A stretch of DNA of 64,000 bases from Streptomyces humicola (GCF_024436035.1 NZ_JANFNG010000001.1:575689-639688); one strand, 5' to 3'; counted from the stretch's first letter, positions 35,264 through 47,767 are shown. Numbers and translations: made by a program. The notes: generated from the sequence alone by a model not told the origin.

Positions 35264-36334
35264 ATGAAGGGGTTTGCTGCGGCAAAGTGGTCTTACGTCA
35301 CGCGCAGGGTCACCGAGCGCGATCGGACCGTGCCCGGCGGATTCGTTCGCGGACCACGACTGGGTGATCTGGTGGTCGCCACTGTCGTGAAGGTGGGCGC
35401 ACACGATCATCTGGAGGACGTGCACGGCCGCCGCGTCCGCCTGTATCCCGATGACATCGTGGTCGGTGCCTACGGCAACCGGTATGCCACGGACTTCTTC
35501 GAGGGTTATCTGCCGACCGGCCCCCATGTGCACCTGCTGACCGCCGGGGGCCTGGTGGGCACGGTCGCCTCCGCGCACTCACGCCGTCTTCCGCCCACCG
35601 AACTGAAGGTGATCGGTGCGCTCGACGACCGCTCCGGAAGGCCGCTGTCGGTGGAGCACTTCGCCCGGCCGGCTCCGCCGCACGCGGCGGCGGAGTGGGG
35701 GACCACGGTGGTCGTCGGCTCCTCGATGAACTCCGGCAAGACGACGACGGCATCGGCCCTGGTGCGCGGCTGGGCGCGAGCGGGGCTGTCTCCCGGAGCG
35801 GGTAAGGTAACCGGTTCCGGCAGCGGCAAGGACCGCTGGATGTATGTCGACGCGGGCGCCGGCCCGGTGGCCGATTTTCTCGACTTCGGCATGTCCTCGA
35901 CGTTCGGGCATCCCATCGGGCGTCTACGGACCACGGCCGTCGCCATTCGTGACGCCCTCGTCGACGACGGCGCGGACGTGGTGGTCCTGGAGATCGCCGA
36001 TGGGCTCCTGCAGTCCGAGACGCGCGCGCTCGCGGAGTGCCTGCCGCATTACGCGGACGGTGTCGTGCTGACGGCGGCCAACGCACTGGACGCGGTGGCC
36101 GGGGTGGCCATCCTGGACGGCCTGGGGGTCGACGTCCGCGCGATCAGCGGTCTGGTGACGGCCAGCCCCCTCGCCTCCGAGGAGGCACACGCCGCCACCG
36201 GTCTGGACGTGGTCTCCCCCGCGCAACTGGTGGACGGCGGCGCGGTGGATCTGCTGCCGGGGCCGGGGAGACGGGCGGCCCCCTGGGACTTCTCGCAAGC
36301 CGGCGCCTCCCGCTGCGGAGATGCTGTCGCATGA
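35264..36334 (+). CDS. P-loop NTPase of unknown function (DUF1611/MobB-like fold)
   Basis: A 356-aa cytoplasmic protein. The first ~135 residues look like a small beta domain (LGDLVVATVVKVGAHDHLED, VGAYGNRYATDFFEGYLP). Then come a Walker A, VVVGSSMNSGKTTTASALV, near residue 152 and a Walker B-like VVVLEIADG near residue 240, in the style of MobB/DTBS/DUF1611-type NTPases. GAGG eight bases before ATG 35264 fixes the start. Its stop overlaps the metallopeptidase ATG (ATGA), and that gene in turn overlaps the ABC exporter. The trio is one operon. The role is unknown; it could power modification or delivery of the exporter's cargo. Confidence 0.8.
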   Translation: MKGFAAAKWSYVTRRVTERDRTVPGGFVRGPRLGDLVVATVVKVGAHDHLEDVHGRRVRLYPDDIVVGAYGNRYATDFFEGYLPTGPHVHLLTAGGLVGTVASAHSRRLPPTELKVIGALDDRSGRPLSVEHFARPAPPHAAAEWGTTVVVGSSMNSGKTTTASALVRGWARAGLSPGAGKVTGSGSGKDRWMYVDAGAGPVADFLDFGMSSTFGHPIGRLRTTAVAIRDALVDDGADVVVLEIADGLLQSETRALAECLPHYADGVVLTAANALDAVAGVAILDGLGVDVRAISGLVTASPLASEEAHAATGLDVVSPAQLVDGGAVDLLPGPGRRAAPWDFSQAGASRCGDAVA

Positions 36335-37455
36335 TTCCGGCGTTGGTGTATCTGCCGGACGGGCGAGCGGGGCCCGGACGGTTGGCGGAGGCAGCCCTCG
36401 ATGTGATCGAGGTGAACCCGGCGGAGCTGGTGCTGCCGGAGGTCACCGTCAGGGACGAGCGCAGTGGGTACCTGCTGGACGGCGCCGCGATGACATTCGA
36501 TCCGGCCGCCGGGGGCGGGCCCCTGGCCGATCCCGCTGCGGAACGGCAGGCCAGAGCCTTCGGCGTCGCCAACACCGCCTTCCACGCACAGCGCGCGTTG
36601 CGGTTCGCCGCCGCCGTGCTGGGCCGCAGCCTTCCCCGCCTGGTGATCAGAATCGGGATGCACGACCAGCCCCGCCACTGGCACGGCGGCCACTACCGGC
36701 TTCCCGCTCCGTCATCCGAGGGTGAGGAGCCACCCGATGTCAGCGCGGACGGCGAGGTCCATCTGGGCGGCGGTGCGGGATTCATCACCATGCCGGGCGC
36801 AGACCGCTACTTCAACGTCCCCGCGCACAACTGCGCGATCATCTGTCACGAGGTGGGCCACCACATCTGCCGCCACACTGCGGACTTCCGCCTCAACCGG
36901 CTTCGCCCTGCGACGAGTCAGAGCAACGGGAAGACCGCCATCGACGAGGGCACGGCGGACGCCATCACCGCCATCCTGCTGGGCACCCCGGACATCTACG
37001 CCTGGCACCGTGGCTTCATCGCCGAGTGGGACCAGCGGCGGCGCAAGCTGCACCCCCGCTGGACAATGGCTCAGTTCAGGGGCGGGCACGACCAGGATCC
37101 GCACGCCGACGGCACCGTGTGGGCCTCCGCGTGCTGGTCGGCGCGTGAGCGGGTTGCCGCCGCCGGTGTCGATGCGGCACGTTTTGACGCCGCGCTGCTG
37201 CGGGGCCTGGAGTCGGCGGACGACGACGCCGCGGCGCTGACCGAGGACGCGCTGCGCAAGCGCCGGCACTTCTCCCGGTTGCTGACCGCTATCACCCGCG
37301 CCGACCCGGCGCTCGCGCCCCTGGTCCTGGCCGCCATGGCCGAGCACGGCATCCGCCCCGGTGCGAGCAACGCGACGCTGCGCGACGCGGCTCGCGCGCA
37401 CCTGGCAAGGGCGGACCGGGCACAGGCGGATCCGGCAAGGGCGGTGTACCCATGA
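36331..37455 (+). CDS. HEXXH zinc metallopeptidase-like protein
   Basis: A 374-aa protein with IICHEVGHHICRH (HExxH at residues 173-177) followed about 30 residues later by IDEGTADAITAILLG, whose Glu would be the third zinc ligand in a gluzincin arrangement. There is no signal peptide or clear membrane helix, so it probably acts in the cytoplasm. The N-terminus MIPALVYLPDGRAGPGR is unlike known proteases. It is coupled at both ends (ATGA on each side) to the P-loop NTPase and the ABC exporter, suggesting it cuts or matures whatever that exporter moves. Confidence 0.8.
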   Translation: MIPALVYLPDGRAGPGRLAEAALDVIEVNPAELVLPEVTVRDERSGYLLDGAAMTFDPAAGGGPLADPAAERQARAFGVANTAFHAQRALRFAAAVLGRSLPRLVIRIGMHDQPRHWHGGHYRLPAPSSEGEEPPDVSADGEVHLGGGAGFITMPGADRYFNVPAHNCAIICHEVGHHICRHTADFRLNRLRPATSQSNGKTAIDEGTADAITAILLGTPDIYAWHRGFIAEWDQRRRKLHPRWTMAQFRGGHDQDPHADGTVWASACWSARERVAAAGVDAARFDAALLRGLESADDDAAALTEDALRKRRHFSRLLTAITRADPALAPLVLAAMAEHGIRPGASNATLRDAARAHLARADRAQADPARAVYP

Positions 37456-39269
37456 GGATCCGACGGAGGGACTTCGGGCTGCTGCGGCATCTGTGGCGAT
37501 TCCGCTCCTACGGCCGCCCGCACCTGGGCACACTCCTGCTCGGCGTGGGGCTTCGCATCGCCGAGCTCATCGCCGATCTGGCGGCGCCCTGGCCACTGGC
37601 GCTCGTCATCGACGACGTACTGCGGGGGCGCACCGGAGGCCCGCTAGCCGGCCTTGCCGCCGTGGTCGGGAAGTCCCCGATCGCCATGATGACCGTGGCC
37701 GCCGTCGCCTTGTTGCTGATCACCTTCGCCTCCGGCGCCTTCGACTACCTGGGCGACCGGGTGATGAACGGCGCCGGGGAACGCATCACCGCGGCCATCC
37801 GCTCGGACGTCTTCGCCTATATGCAGCGGCTCCCCATGAGCTACCACGACCGGCAGGCGGTGGGGGAGCTGACCAGCCGCATATCGATCGACACCAGCCG
37901 CATCGAGGATGCGCTGGTCGACCTGTTCTCCACCCTGCTGCCCGGGCTGCTGGCCGTCGCCGGCTACGCCACCGTCATCCTCTGGGTCGACTGGCGGCTG
38001 GGACTGATCGCGATCGCGGGAGCCCCACTGGTCTTCGCCACCGCCGCCCGCTACACCAGGCTCACCCGCCAGTCACAACGCCGACGCCGCGCCGCCGAAG
38101 GACACCTGGCAAGCCAGGTCGCCGAGTCCCTGCAGGGCATCCGCACCATCCACGTCTTCGGCCGCCACGACCTGCACGACGCCCGCTTCGCCAGCAGCAA
38201 CGACGCCACCCTCGCGGCCGGACTGCAGGCGGTCGAACTGCGCGCCCGCTTCACCCCGCTTCTGGAGGCCGTCGCAGCCGTGGGCACTGCAGCGCTGCTG
38301 TGGATGGGCGGCTTCGGCGTCCTCCATCACTGGTGGACGATCGGGCTTCTCGTCGTGGTGACCAGCTACCTCAGCAACATGGTCAAGCCCATGCGGTCGC
38401 TCTCCCGGCTCTCGATCACCTTCCCCCAGGGCGCTGCCTCGGCGGAACGCGTCGCCGCCATCCTCGACCAGCCGGCCGCGCCGGCCGCGCCTGACCGTCC
38501 GCTGCCCCACCGCCTCACCGGCCGGATCGAGTTGTGCGGTATCACCTTCGACTACGGCCGCGGGCCCGTACTGCGCCACTTCGACCTCACCGTCGACGCC
38601 GGCGACCGCGTCGCCCTGCTCGGGCCCAACGGGACCGGCAAGTCGACCGTGCTCTCCCTCATCGCCGGGCTCTACCCACCCACTCGAGGCCATCTGCGGC
38701 TGGACGGGCTGCCCGTCACCGAGTTGCCCGCCTCCTGGCTGCACAGCCAGGTCGCGATGGTGCTGCAGGACACCTTCCTCTTCTCCGGCACCCTCGCCGA
38801 CAACATCCGCTACGCGCGGCCGGACGCCACCCCGCTCGAAGTGAGCCGGGCGGCACAGGCAGCCCTGGTCACCGAGTTCACCGACCGCCTCCCCGACGGC
38901 CTCGCCACTCGGCTCACCGACCGCGGGACCGGCCTGTCCGGAGGACAGCGCCAACGCGTCGCCATTGCGCGCGCCCTGCTCGCGGACGCCCCCGTCGTGC
39001 TGCTGGACGAGCCCACCACCGGTCTGGACACCGACGCCGAAGAGCTGGTCATCCGGGCGCTCGGCCGCCTCGTCGAGGGCCGCACCGTCATCATGACGAC
39101 TCATCAGCCCGCCCTCACCCGCCTGGCCACCCGCACCATCCACCTCGCCGCCGACGGCGCGGAGCGCCATGAGCGCCCGTCGCCGGGCTCGCACAACGGG
39201 CAGCGGCCGCGGCGAGGGGATCCCGCAGCCTTGTGGTCTCGTCGCGCCGGGTCTGTCCCCCGCAGATAA
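37452..39269 (+). CDS. ABC exporter, fused transmembrane and ATPase domains
   Basis: A 605-aa half-transporter of the MsbA/lipid A-peptide exporter type. Six membrane segments (about residues 20-320) include LPMSYHDRQAVGELTSRIS (coupling region). The ATPase domain follows, with Walker A LLGPNGTGKSTVLSLIAG near 390, signature LSGGQRQRVAIARALL near 494 and Walker B VVLLDEPTTGLD near 515. There is no N-terminal C39 peptidase, so processing could fall to the neighbouring HEXXH protein. The ATG overlaps the previous stop. The last 45 residues are a basic, low-order tail. It is the last gene of the trio. Confidence 0.9.
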   Translation: MRIRRRDFGLLRHLWRFRSYGRPHLGTLLLGVGLRIAELIADLAAPWPLALVIDDVLRGRTGGPLAGLAAVVGKSPIAMMTVAAVALLLITFASGAFDYLGDRVMNGAGERITAAIRSDVFAYMQRLPMSYHDRQAVGELTSRISIDTSRIEDALVDLFSTLLPGLLAVAGYATVILWVDWRLGLIAIAGAPLVFATAARYTRLTRQSQRRRRAAEGHLASQVAESLQGIRTIHVFGRHDLHDARFASSNDATLAAGLQAVELRARFTPLLEAVAAVGTAALLWMGGFGVLHHWWTIGLLVVVTSYLSNMVKPMRSLSRLSITFPQGAASAERVAAILDQPAAPAAPDRPLPHRLTGRIELCGITFDYGRGPVLRHFDLTVDAGDRVALLGPNGTGKSTVLSLIAGLYPPTRGHLRLDGLPVTELPASWLHSQVAMVLQDTFLFSGTLADNIRYARPDATPLEVSRAAQAALVTEFTDRLPDGLATRLTDRGTGLSGGQRQRVAIARALLADAPVVLLDEPTTGLDTDAEELVIRALGRLVEGRTVIMTTHQPALTRLATRTIHLAADGAERHERPSPGSHNGQRPRRGDPAALWSRRAGSVPRR

Positions 39270-39288
39270 TTCACTCTATGATGAATTA
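39267..39288. promoter_or_regulatory. AT-rich palindromic operator with -10 box
   Basis: TAATTCA and TGAATTA form perfect 7-bp arms around CTCTATGA. A TATGAT -10 hexamer (39277-39282) sits inside, 34 bp before the SRPBCC start. The left arm overlaps the stop codon of the ABC gene. A repressor bound here would block the promoter; no regulator gene is adjacent. Confidence 0.5.
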
Positions 39289-39315
39289 AGCGGCCGAGGA
39301 CAAGGAGCAGGCGGG

Positions 39316-39768
39316 ATGTCATCCATCGTGTGCACGATCGAGATCGCCCGGCCGCCGGGCGAGGTCTTCGCGTATGCCACCGATCCCTCACGGTTCGCCG
39401 AGTGGCAGCGTGATGTCGTGAGCGTACGGAATGCGGGGGATGGTCCGAACGGCGCGTACGGCAAAGGCTCACGATTCACCACCGTCCGGCGGATCGGTGG
39501 TTCCGAGCGGACGATGACCCAGGAGATCACGGAGGTCACCCCCTCTCGTAGCTGGGCCGCTCATGGCGTCGACGGGCCGATCAGGCCGAACGCGGGTGTC
39601 AGCGTCGAGCCCGTCGACGACGGCGCGGGATCGAGGGCCACGTTCACCTTCGACTTCGAGGGTGAGGGGATCGGCGTCCTGCTGCTGCCTCTCGTCCGGA
39701 AGATGACAGCGAAAGGTGCTCCTGCCAGCCTCCGTAACCTGAAGGCGCTGCTGGAAAGCGGCGACTAG
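39316..39768 (+). CDS. SRPBCC-family (START-like) protein
   Basis: A 150-aa helix-grip-fold protein: MSSIVCTIEIARPPGEVFAY, DPSRFAEWQRDVVSV, and a C-terminal helix FVRKMTAKGAPASLRNLKAL-like segment. Members bind hydrophobic ligands or act as polyketide cyclases/AHSA1-like factors; no function can be assigned. AGGAG lies eight bases before the ATG. It has its own promoter, downstream of the ABC exporter. Its stop codon (TAG) is four bases upstream of direct repeats bounding a MITE-like element. Confidence 0.8.
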   Translation: MSSIVCTIEIARPPGEVFAYATDPSRFAEWQRDVVSVRNAGDGPNGAYGKGSRFTTVRRIGGSERTMTQEITEVTPSRSWAAHGVDGPIRPNAGVSVEPVDDGAGSRATFTFDFEGEGIGVLLLPLVRKMTAKGAPASLRNLKALLESGD

Positions 39769-39777
39769 CCAGCCTAG

Positions 39778-39941
39778 CCCCGTACTTCGCAGGTCACCCG
39801 ATCGTGACGATCGACAGGTCGGAGTCGATCGCCTGGCGGGCGGGATCGGTCAGGAGCCGCCGACAAGGGGCCGACCTGGTCGCTCTCGGACGCCAAGAGG
39901 CCGCTGCGGCGAACCTTTTCAGCGACCTGCGAAGTACGGGC
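39778..39941. mobile_element. MITE-like element or internally deleted insertion sequence
   Basis: Terminal inverted repeats of 18 bp (left CCCCGTACTTCGCAGGTC; right end reads GCCCGTACTTCGCAGGTC on the other strand; 17 of 18 identical) bound a 164-bp segment. CTAG is present on both outer flanks (39774-39777 and 39942-39945), within a longer repeated CTAGCCAGC, fitting a 4-bp target duplication. No transposase is encoded. Four-bp duplications at CTAG/YTAR sites occur in IS5-type and some IS1380-type elements; the parent family is not determined. Confidence 0.65.
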
Positions 39942-39965
39942 CTAGCCAGCCGTCCGTACAGTGCG

Positions 39966-40577
39966 TCAGCGCCTGTGCCGCCGCCGTGCCAGCACGACGG
40001 CCAAGACGGCCAGTGCCACCAACACCCCCGCCGCGGCCACGCGCTTCGCGACCGATGGGCCCGCCGTGCGCAGGAGGTCCAGGGGCTCGGGCTCGGGCCT
40101 GGGCTCGGCGTGCGTCTGCGCCTCCGGCTCCGGTCGACTGGTGAACTGCTCGGCGAGGCACGCCGCGAACCGGCCGACCAGCTTGTCGCTCACCTCCGCC
40201 ATGACCCCGCGCCCGAACTGCGCCGGGCGCCCGGTGACGGACAGGTCGGTGACGACGGCGACCGCCGTGCCCCCGTCCTGCTCGCGCAGCATCCCCGTCA
40301 CCGTGGCCTTTGCCGTGCCCTGGCCGCGGATTTCCTTGCCGCGTGCCGACAGGACCAGGCGGTGCGTGTCCGCGTCCTTCTTCGTGAACGTCGCCGTGCC
40401 GCGGTATGTGAGCGTAACCGGGCCGACCTTCACCTTCACCGAACCGGAGACGTCGTCACCCTCCACGCCGTCCACGGTCGCGCCCGGCATACACGGCGCG
40501 ACGCGTTCGATGTCGAGCAGCGCCTGCCACGCCTCCTCGACGGGTACCGGAACGGTGAACTCGTGGCGCAACTCCAT
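39966..40577 (-). CDS. coxG: CoxG-like SRPBCC protein with C-terminal membrane anchor
   Basis: A 203-aa protein: MELRHEFTVPVPVEEAWQAL, CMPGATVDGVEGDD, GRGVMAEVSDKLVGRF, the typical CO-dehydrogenase subunit G pattern. After a Pro/Glu-rich linker, a single C-terminal hydrophobic helix (VAAAGVLVALAVLAVVL) ends in RRRHRR, so it is probably tail-anchored on the cytoplasmic side. CoxG is thought to recruit the molybdenum enzyme to the membrane or respiratory chain. GAAGGAGG precedes the ATG. It is the last gene of the cox-type operon, 14 bp after coxF. Confidence 0.88.
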   Translation of the reverse strand: MELRHEFTVPVPVEEAWQALLDIERVAPCMPGATVDGVEGDDVSGSVKVKVGPVTLTYRGTATFTKKDADTHRLVLSARGKEIRGQGTAKATVTGMLREQDGGTAVAVVTDLSVTGRPAQFGRGVMAEVSDKLVGRFAACLAEQFTSRPEPEAQTHAEPRPEPEPLDLLRTAGPSVAKRVAAAGVLVALAVLAVVLARRRHRR

Positions 40578-40591
40578 GCCTTCGCCCTCCT

Positions 40592-41704
40592 TCACCCTTC
40601 GTGCGGATGGACGGCACCCGTCGTTCCGCTCAGCGGCGCGCCGCTGCCGCCCCATCGCAGCGCGACGATCTCCGCCGCGATCGAGACGGCGACCTCTTCG
40701 GGGGTGCGCGCACCGAGGTCCAGGCCGACGGGGGCGCGCAGCCGCGCGAGCGCGACGTCGTCGATCCCGGACTCCTTCAGCCGTGCGACGCGGTCGGAGT
40801 GCGTACGACGGCTGCCCATCACGCCGATGTACGACGCCGGAGTGCGCAATGCCACCTCGAGCAGCGGGACGTCGAACTTCGGGTCGTGGGTCAGCACGCA
40901 GATGACCGTACGGGCGTCGACGGCCGTGGCCGCCAGGTAGCGGTGCGGCCAGTCGACGACGACCTCGACGGCGTCCGGGAAGCGCTTGGGCGTGGCGAAG
41001 ACCGGGCGGGCGTCGCACACCGTCACCCGGTAGCCGAGGAAACCGCCGATGCGGGCCACCGCGGCGGCGAAGTCGATCGCGCCGAAGACCAGCATCCGTG
41101 GCGGCGGCGCGAAGGAGTGCAGGAAGACGGTGACGTCGTCCTCGCGGCGTTCCCCGTGGGCGCCGTAGTGGCGCCGTCCCGTCGCGCCCAAGGCCAGCTC
41201 GCCGCGCGCGTCGGCGGTGACGGCGGCGTCGAGCCCTTCGGAGCCCAGGGTGCCCGAGACCCTGTCCGGCCAGACCGCGAGCACCGCGCCGCGCGGCGCC
41301 GGGCCGTCGGTCACCGTTGCCACCGTCACCGGACGGTGGTCGCGCACCGAGGCGGCGACGTCGGCGAAGGCCGGGTCGGTCGCGGGGGAGACGGGGCGCA
41401 CCAGCAGCGTGATCTCACCACCGCAGGTCAGCCCGACGGAGAAGGCGTCCTCGTCGCTGTAGCCGAAGGTCTCCAGCCGCGGCTCACCGCTCTGCACGAC
41501 CTCCTTCGCCGCCTCGAAGACCGCGCCCTCCACGCAGCCGCCGGAGACGCTGCCCACCACCTCGTCACCGGGCCCGACCGCCATCGCCGCGCCGGGGCCG
41601 CGCGGTGCACTGCGGCTCACCGACACCACCGTGGCGAGCCCGAACGGCGTCCCTGCCTCGTACCAACGGCTCAGCGTCGGAAGGATCTCACGCACCGGCC
41701 GCAC
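40592..41704 (-). CDS. coxF: XdhC/CoxF-family molybdenum hydroxylase maturation factor
   Basis: A 370-aa protein with the XdhC N-terminal domain (FGLATVVSVSRSAPRGPGAAM, GSVSGGCVEGAVFEAA) and the C-terminal Rossmann-like XdhC_C part (MLVFGAIDFAAAVARIGGFL, DARPVFATPKRFPDA, YIGVMGSRRTHSDRV). XdhC binds molybdenum cofactor and helps insert the sulfurated form into XDH-family enzymes. The GTG start lies inside the preceding small ORF (34-bp overlap), so translation is coupled to it. It is the only evidently intact maturation gene of this operon. Confidence 0.9.
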   Translation of the reverse strand: MRPVREILPTLSRWYEAGTPFGLATVVSVSRSAPRGPGAAMAVGPGDEVVGSVSGGCVEGAVFEAAKEVVQSGEPRLETFGYSDEDAFSVGLTCGGEITLLVRPVSPATDPAFADVAASVRDHRPVTVATVTDGPAPRGAVLAVWPDRVSGTLGSEGLDAAVTADARGELALGATGRRHYGAHGERREDDVTVFLHSFAPPPRMLVFGAIDFAAAVARIGGFLGYRVTVCDARPVFATPKRFPDAVEVVVDWPHRYLAATAVDARTVICVLTHDPKFDVPLLEVALRTPASYIGVMGSRRTHSDRVARLKESGIDDVALARLRAPVGLDLGARTPEEVAVSIAAEIVALRWGGSGAPLSGTTGAVHPHEG

Positions 41705-42123
41705 CCCTCCGCTGATAGATGTTCAAGAGCGGCGAGGCCGTGCCCTTCGACGAAGGCGTCGACGCCGGGCAGGGCCGCGGCCATGCCGGCCGCGAGCGGC
41801 TGGTAACCGGGCCTGGCCTTGAGCAGGTTGGCCCACACCACCCGGCGGGCGAGCCGGTGCAGCCGCCGCATCCGGGAGGCGAGCAAGCACCGCAGTTGGG
41901 CGCGTTCCGCCGCCGAGAGTTCGGCGACGTCGCGATGGCGCAGCACTTCGGCGGGGCTGGCGAGCGCGCCGACGTCCGCGTCGCCCTCGCAGAGGATCGG
42001 CCGGTGACGTCGAAGGGCGAGGAAACACACGATGGCAAGGCCCTCGTCGACGAGGTAGCCGGTCTCCTCGAGCCGCTGCCGCATCACCTCGGGAGCGTCG
42101 GGCGGTGAGCTCACCGGCGTCAC
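41671..42123 (-). pseudogene. Collapsed coxD-coxE remnant in one frame
   Basis: A 150-aa ORF that looks like three pieces joined in frame. Residues about 15-50 (LEETGYLVDEGLAIVCFLAL, PILCEGDADVG) match the start of CoxD/MoxR AAA+ ATPases up to the P-loop, but the GK(T/S) is missing. SPAEVLRHRDVAELSAAER resembles the CoxE N-region. RRLHRLARRVVWANLLKA followed by GYQPLAAGMAAALPGVDAF is the end of the CoxE VWA domain, without its metal-binding site. It keeps the GTGA overlap with coxM and runs into coxF, so it still couples translation even if the protein is dead. It could alternatively be a novel short protein. Confidence 0.6.
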
Positions 42124-42979
42124 CGCACGTCCAGGTCGGTCGCGGCGAGCACCGCGCGCCGGGTGAGGACGCGGGCCAGGTGCTCGCGGTACTCGGACGA
42201 GGCGGACAGGTCGGACGCCGGCCGGGTGGACTCGGCAGCGGAGTCGGCGGCCTGCGCCACCGCCTCGGTCGACGCATCCGCCCCCGCGAGCGCCGCCTCG
42301 CACGCGCTCGCGCGCAGGGGAGTGGTCCCCATGTTGGTCAGGCCGATACGCGCCTCGGCGATGTGCCCGTCGTCGCGCCGCACCGCGGCTGCCACGCCGA
42401 CGACGGCCCAGGCCTGGGCGACACGGTTGAACTTCTCGTAGCGGAAACCCCAGTCGGCCATCTTGGGCACCCGCACCTCGACGAGGAGTTCGTCCGGCCT
42501 CAGCGCCGTCTGCAGGTAGTCGACGAAGAAGTCCCGCGCCGCGATGGTGCGCCGGCCCTGCGGACCCCGGGCGACCAGCTCCGCGTCGAGGGCGAGGATC
42601 ACCGACGGCAGGTCGCCCGCCGGGTCGCCGTGGGAGAGCGAGCCACCGATGGTTCCGCGGTGGCGCACCGCCGGGTCGGCGACGGTCGCCGTCGCGGCGG
42701 AGAGCAGCCCCGCGTGACGGCGGATCAGCGGGTCGTGGATGACGTCGTGGTGCGAGACCATCGCGCCGATCGCGAGCATCTCGCCGTCCTCGCGGATCAC
42801 GCGCAGCTCCGGCACCCGGCCGACGTCGACCAGCAGTTCGGGAAACGCGAGGCGCAGTTTCAGCATCGGCAGCAGGCTCTGGCCCCCGGCGAGCACCTTC
42901 GCCTCCTCGCCGCCCTCCGCAAGGGCGCGCACCGCCTCGTCGACCGTCGTCGGCCGGGCGTAGTCGAACGCCGCCGGAA

Positions 42980-42983
<4 letters not shown>
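42120..42983 (-). CDS. coxM: Molybdenum hydroxylase medium (FAD) subunit, CoxM-like
   Basis: A 287-aa FAD subunit that takes electrons from the iron-sulfur subunit. FAD motifs are AGGQSLLPMLKLRL near residue 32 and TIGGSLSHGDPAGDLPSV near residue 110, the standard pair for CO/xanthine dehydrogenase FAD domains. The C-terminal domain holds GLTNMGTTPLRA. The ATG overlaps the coxL stop (ATGA). The gene order S-L-M differs from the classic M-S-L. Confidence 0.92.
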
Positions 42984-45381
<2,398 letters not shown>

Positions 45382-45385
<4 letters not shown>

Positions 45386-45939
45386 CGCCGCGGCCCCCGT
45401 CCGCCCGCTGTGCCGGCCGCTGTGCCGGCCGCGCCCGCGGGCTGCCGCACCGCTCCCGGCTCGTGGATGGTGCGCCGCCGCATCTCGGCGGCAGCGGCGA
45501 GCACCGCGCGCACGATGTTCTGGTAGCCGGTGCACCGGCACAGATTGCCTTCGAGGGCGTGCCGCACCTCCTCGGGTGTCGGGTCGGGATTCTCCCGCAG
45601 CAGATCGCGGGCGGCCATGATCATGCCCGGGGTGCAGTAGCCGCACTGGAGGGCGTGCTGTTCGTGGAACGCCTTCTGCAGCGGGTGCCACTCGCCGTCC
45701 CCGGTCAGCCCCTGCACCGTCGTCACTGCGCACCCGTCGGCCTGCACGGCCAGCACGGAGCAGCTCTTGACGCTCTCGCCGTCCAGGTCGACCGTGCAGG
45801 CCCCGCAGTTGCCGGTGTCGCATCCGATGGGGGTGCCGGTCAGGCCGAGGCGGTCACGCAGATAGTGGACGAGGAGGAGGCGCGGTTCGACGTCGTCGTC
45901 GTAGACCGTGCCGTCCACGGTCACCGAGATGTGGGCCAT
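45382..45939 (-). CDS. coxS: Molybdenum hydroxylase small (2x[2Fe-2S]) subunit, CoxS-like
   Basis: A 185-aa iron-sulfur subunit. The plant-type cluster ligands are in [16 protein letters not shown] with a fourth Cys at VKSCS; the second cluster is in [12 protein letters not shown] and [17 protein letters not shown]. It passes electrons from Mo to FAD. An Ala/Gly/Pro-rich tail of about 30 residues beyond the usual end is unusual. It is the first gene of the operon and divergent from a dihydrolipoyl dehydrogenase gene, with a promoter region of 108 bp between them. Confidence 0.93.
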
Positions 45940-46047
45940 ACGCCCTCCTACGTCCCTTTTCTTCAGATATTACGAACTGTAGGCGTCGGCCCCCGCGGCC
46001 GCGACCCGCTGTCGTGCGGGGGGACCCGCGGCCATATCGTGGCGTGC

Positions 46048-47448
<1,401 letters not shown>

Positions 47449-47583
47449 CGGTGCGGCCCTCGGCCGCTCCCTACGACCACGTCGCGGACACCGCACGCAC
47501 CCCGGCGTCGCAGCGCAGCTGGACGCCCAGGGGCGTGCGGTGCACCGAGGAGCCGGGGAGCCAGGTCGTGGCCCGGAGTACTA

Positions 47584-47619
47584 CAGGACCCCGGACGGCG
47601 GTTGCCGCCCGGGGTCCTG
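47584..47619 (+). terminator. Hairpin terminator after lpd
   Basis: The perfect 11-bp arms CAGGACCCCGG and CCGGGGTCCTG enclose a second short stem, then TTCTG. It ends the lpd transcript. Confidence 0.75.
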
Positions 47620-47708
47620 TTCTGCGCGGAGGGCAAGAGCTGTGACATGAGCGGCAGTTGGGCGTAACGCGCCCGCCGCGCGATCGCGCACGGGCACGCG
47701 GCAAAGCT

Positions 47709-47744
47709 GCAGGGCGCGCCCCCGGGGGGATGGGGGCGCCCTGC
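47709..47744 (-). terminator. Hairpin terminator after the permease gene
   Basis: GCAGGGCG-CCCCC pairs with GGGGGCGCCCTGC apart from a two-base bulge, 24 bp past the permease stop. The segment 47620-47708 between the two hairpins shows no gene. Confidence 0.65.
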
Positions 47745-47767
47745 CGGCGTGCGGCAATCGGCTCGCG

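Noticed and set aside
35050-35367. Cys-rich ORF (TTG start) overlapping the start of the P-loop gene, a possible peptide precursor for the exporter trio
   Set aside because: It has no ribosome site, most of its Cys codons fall where frame-shifted GC-rich sequence gives Cys by chance, and it runs about 100 bp into the P-loop gene.
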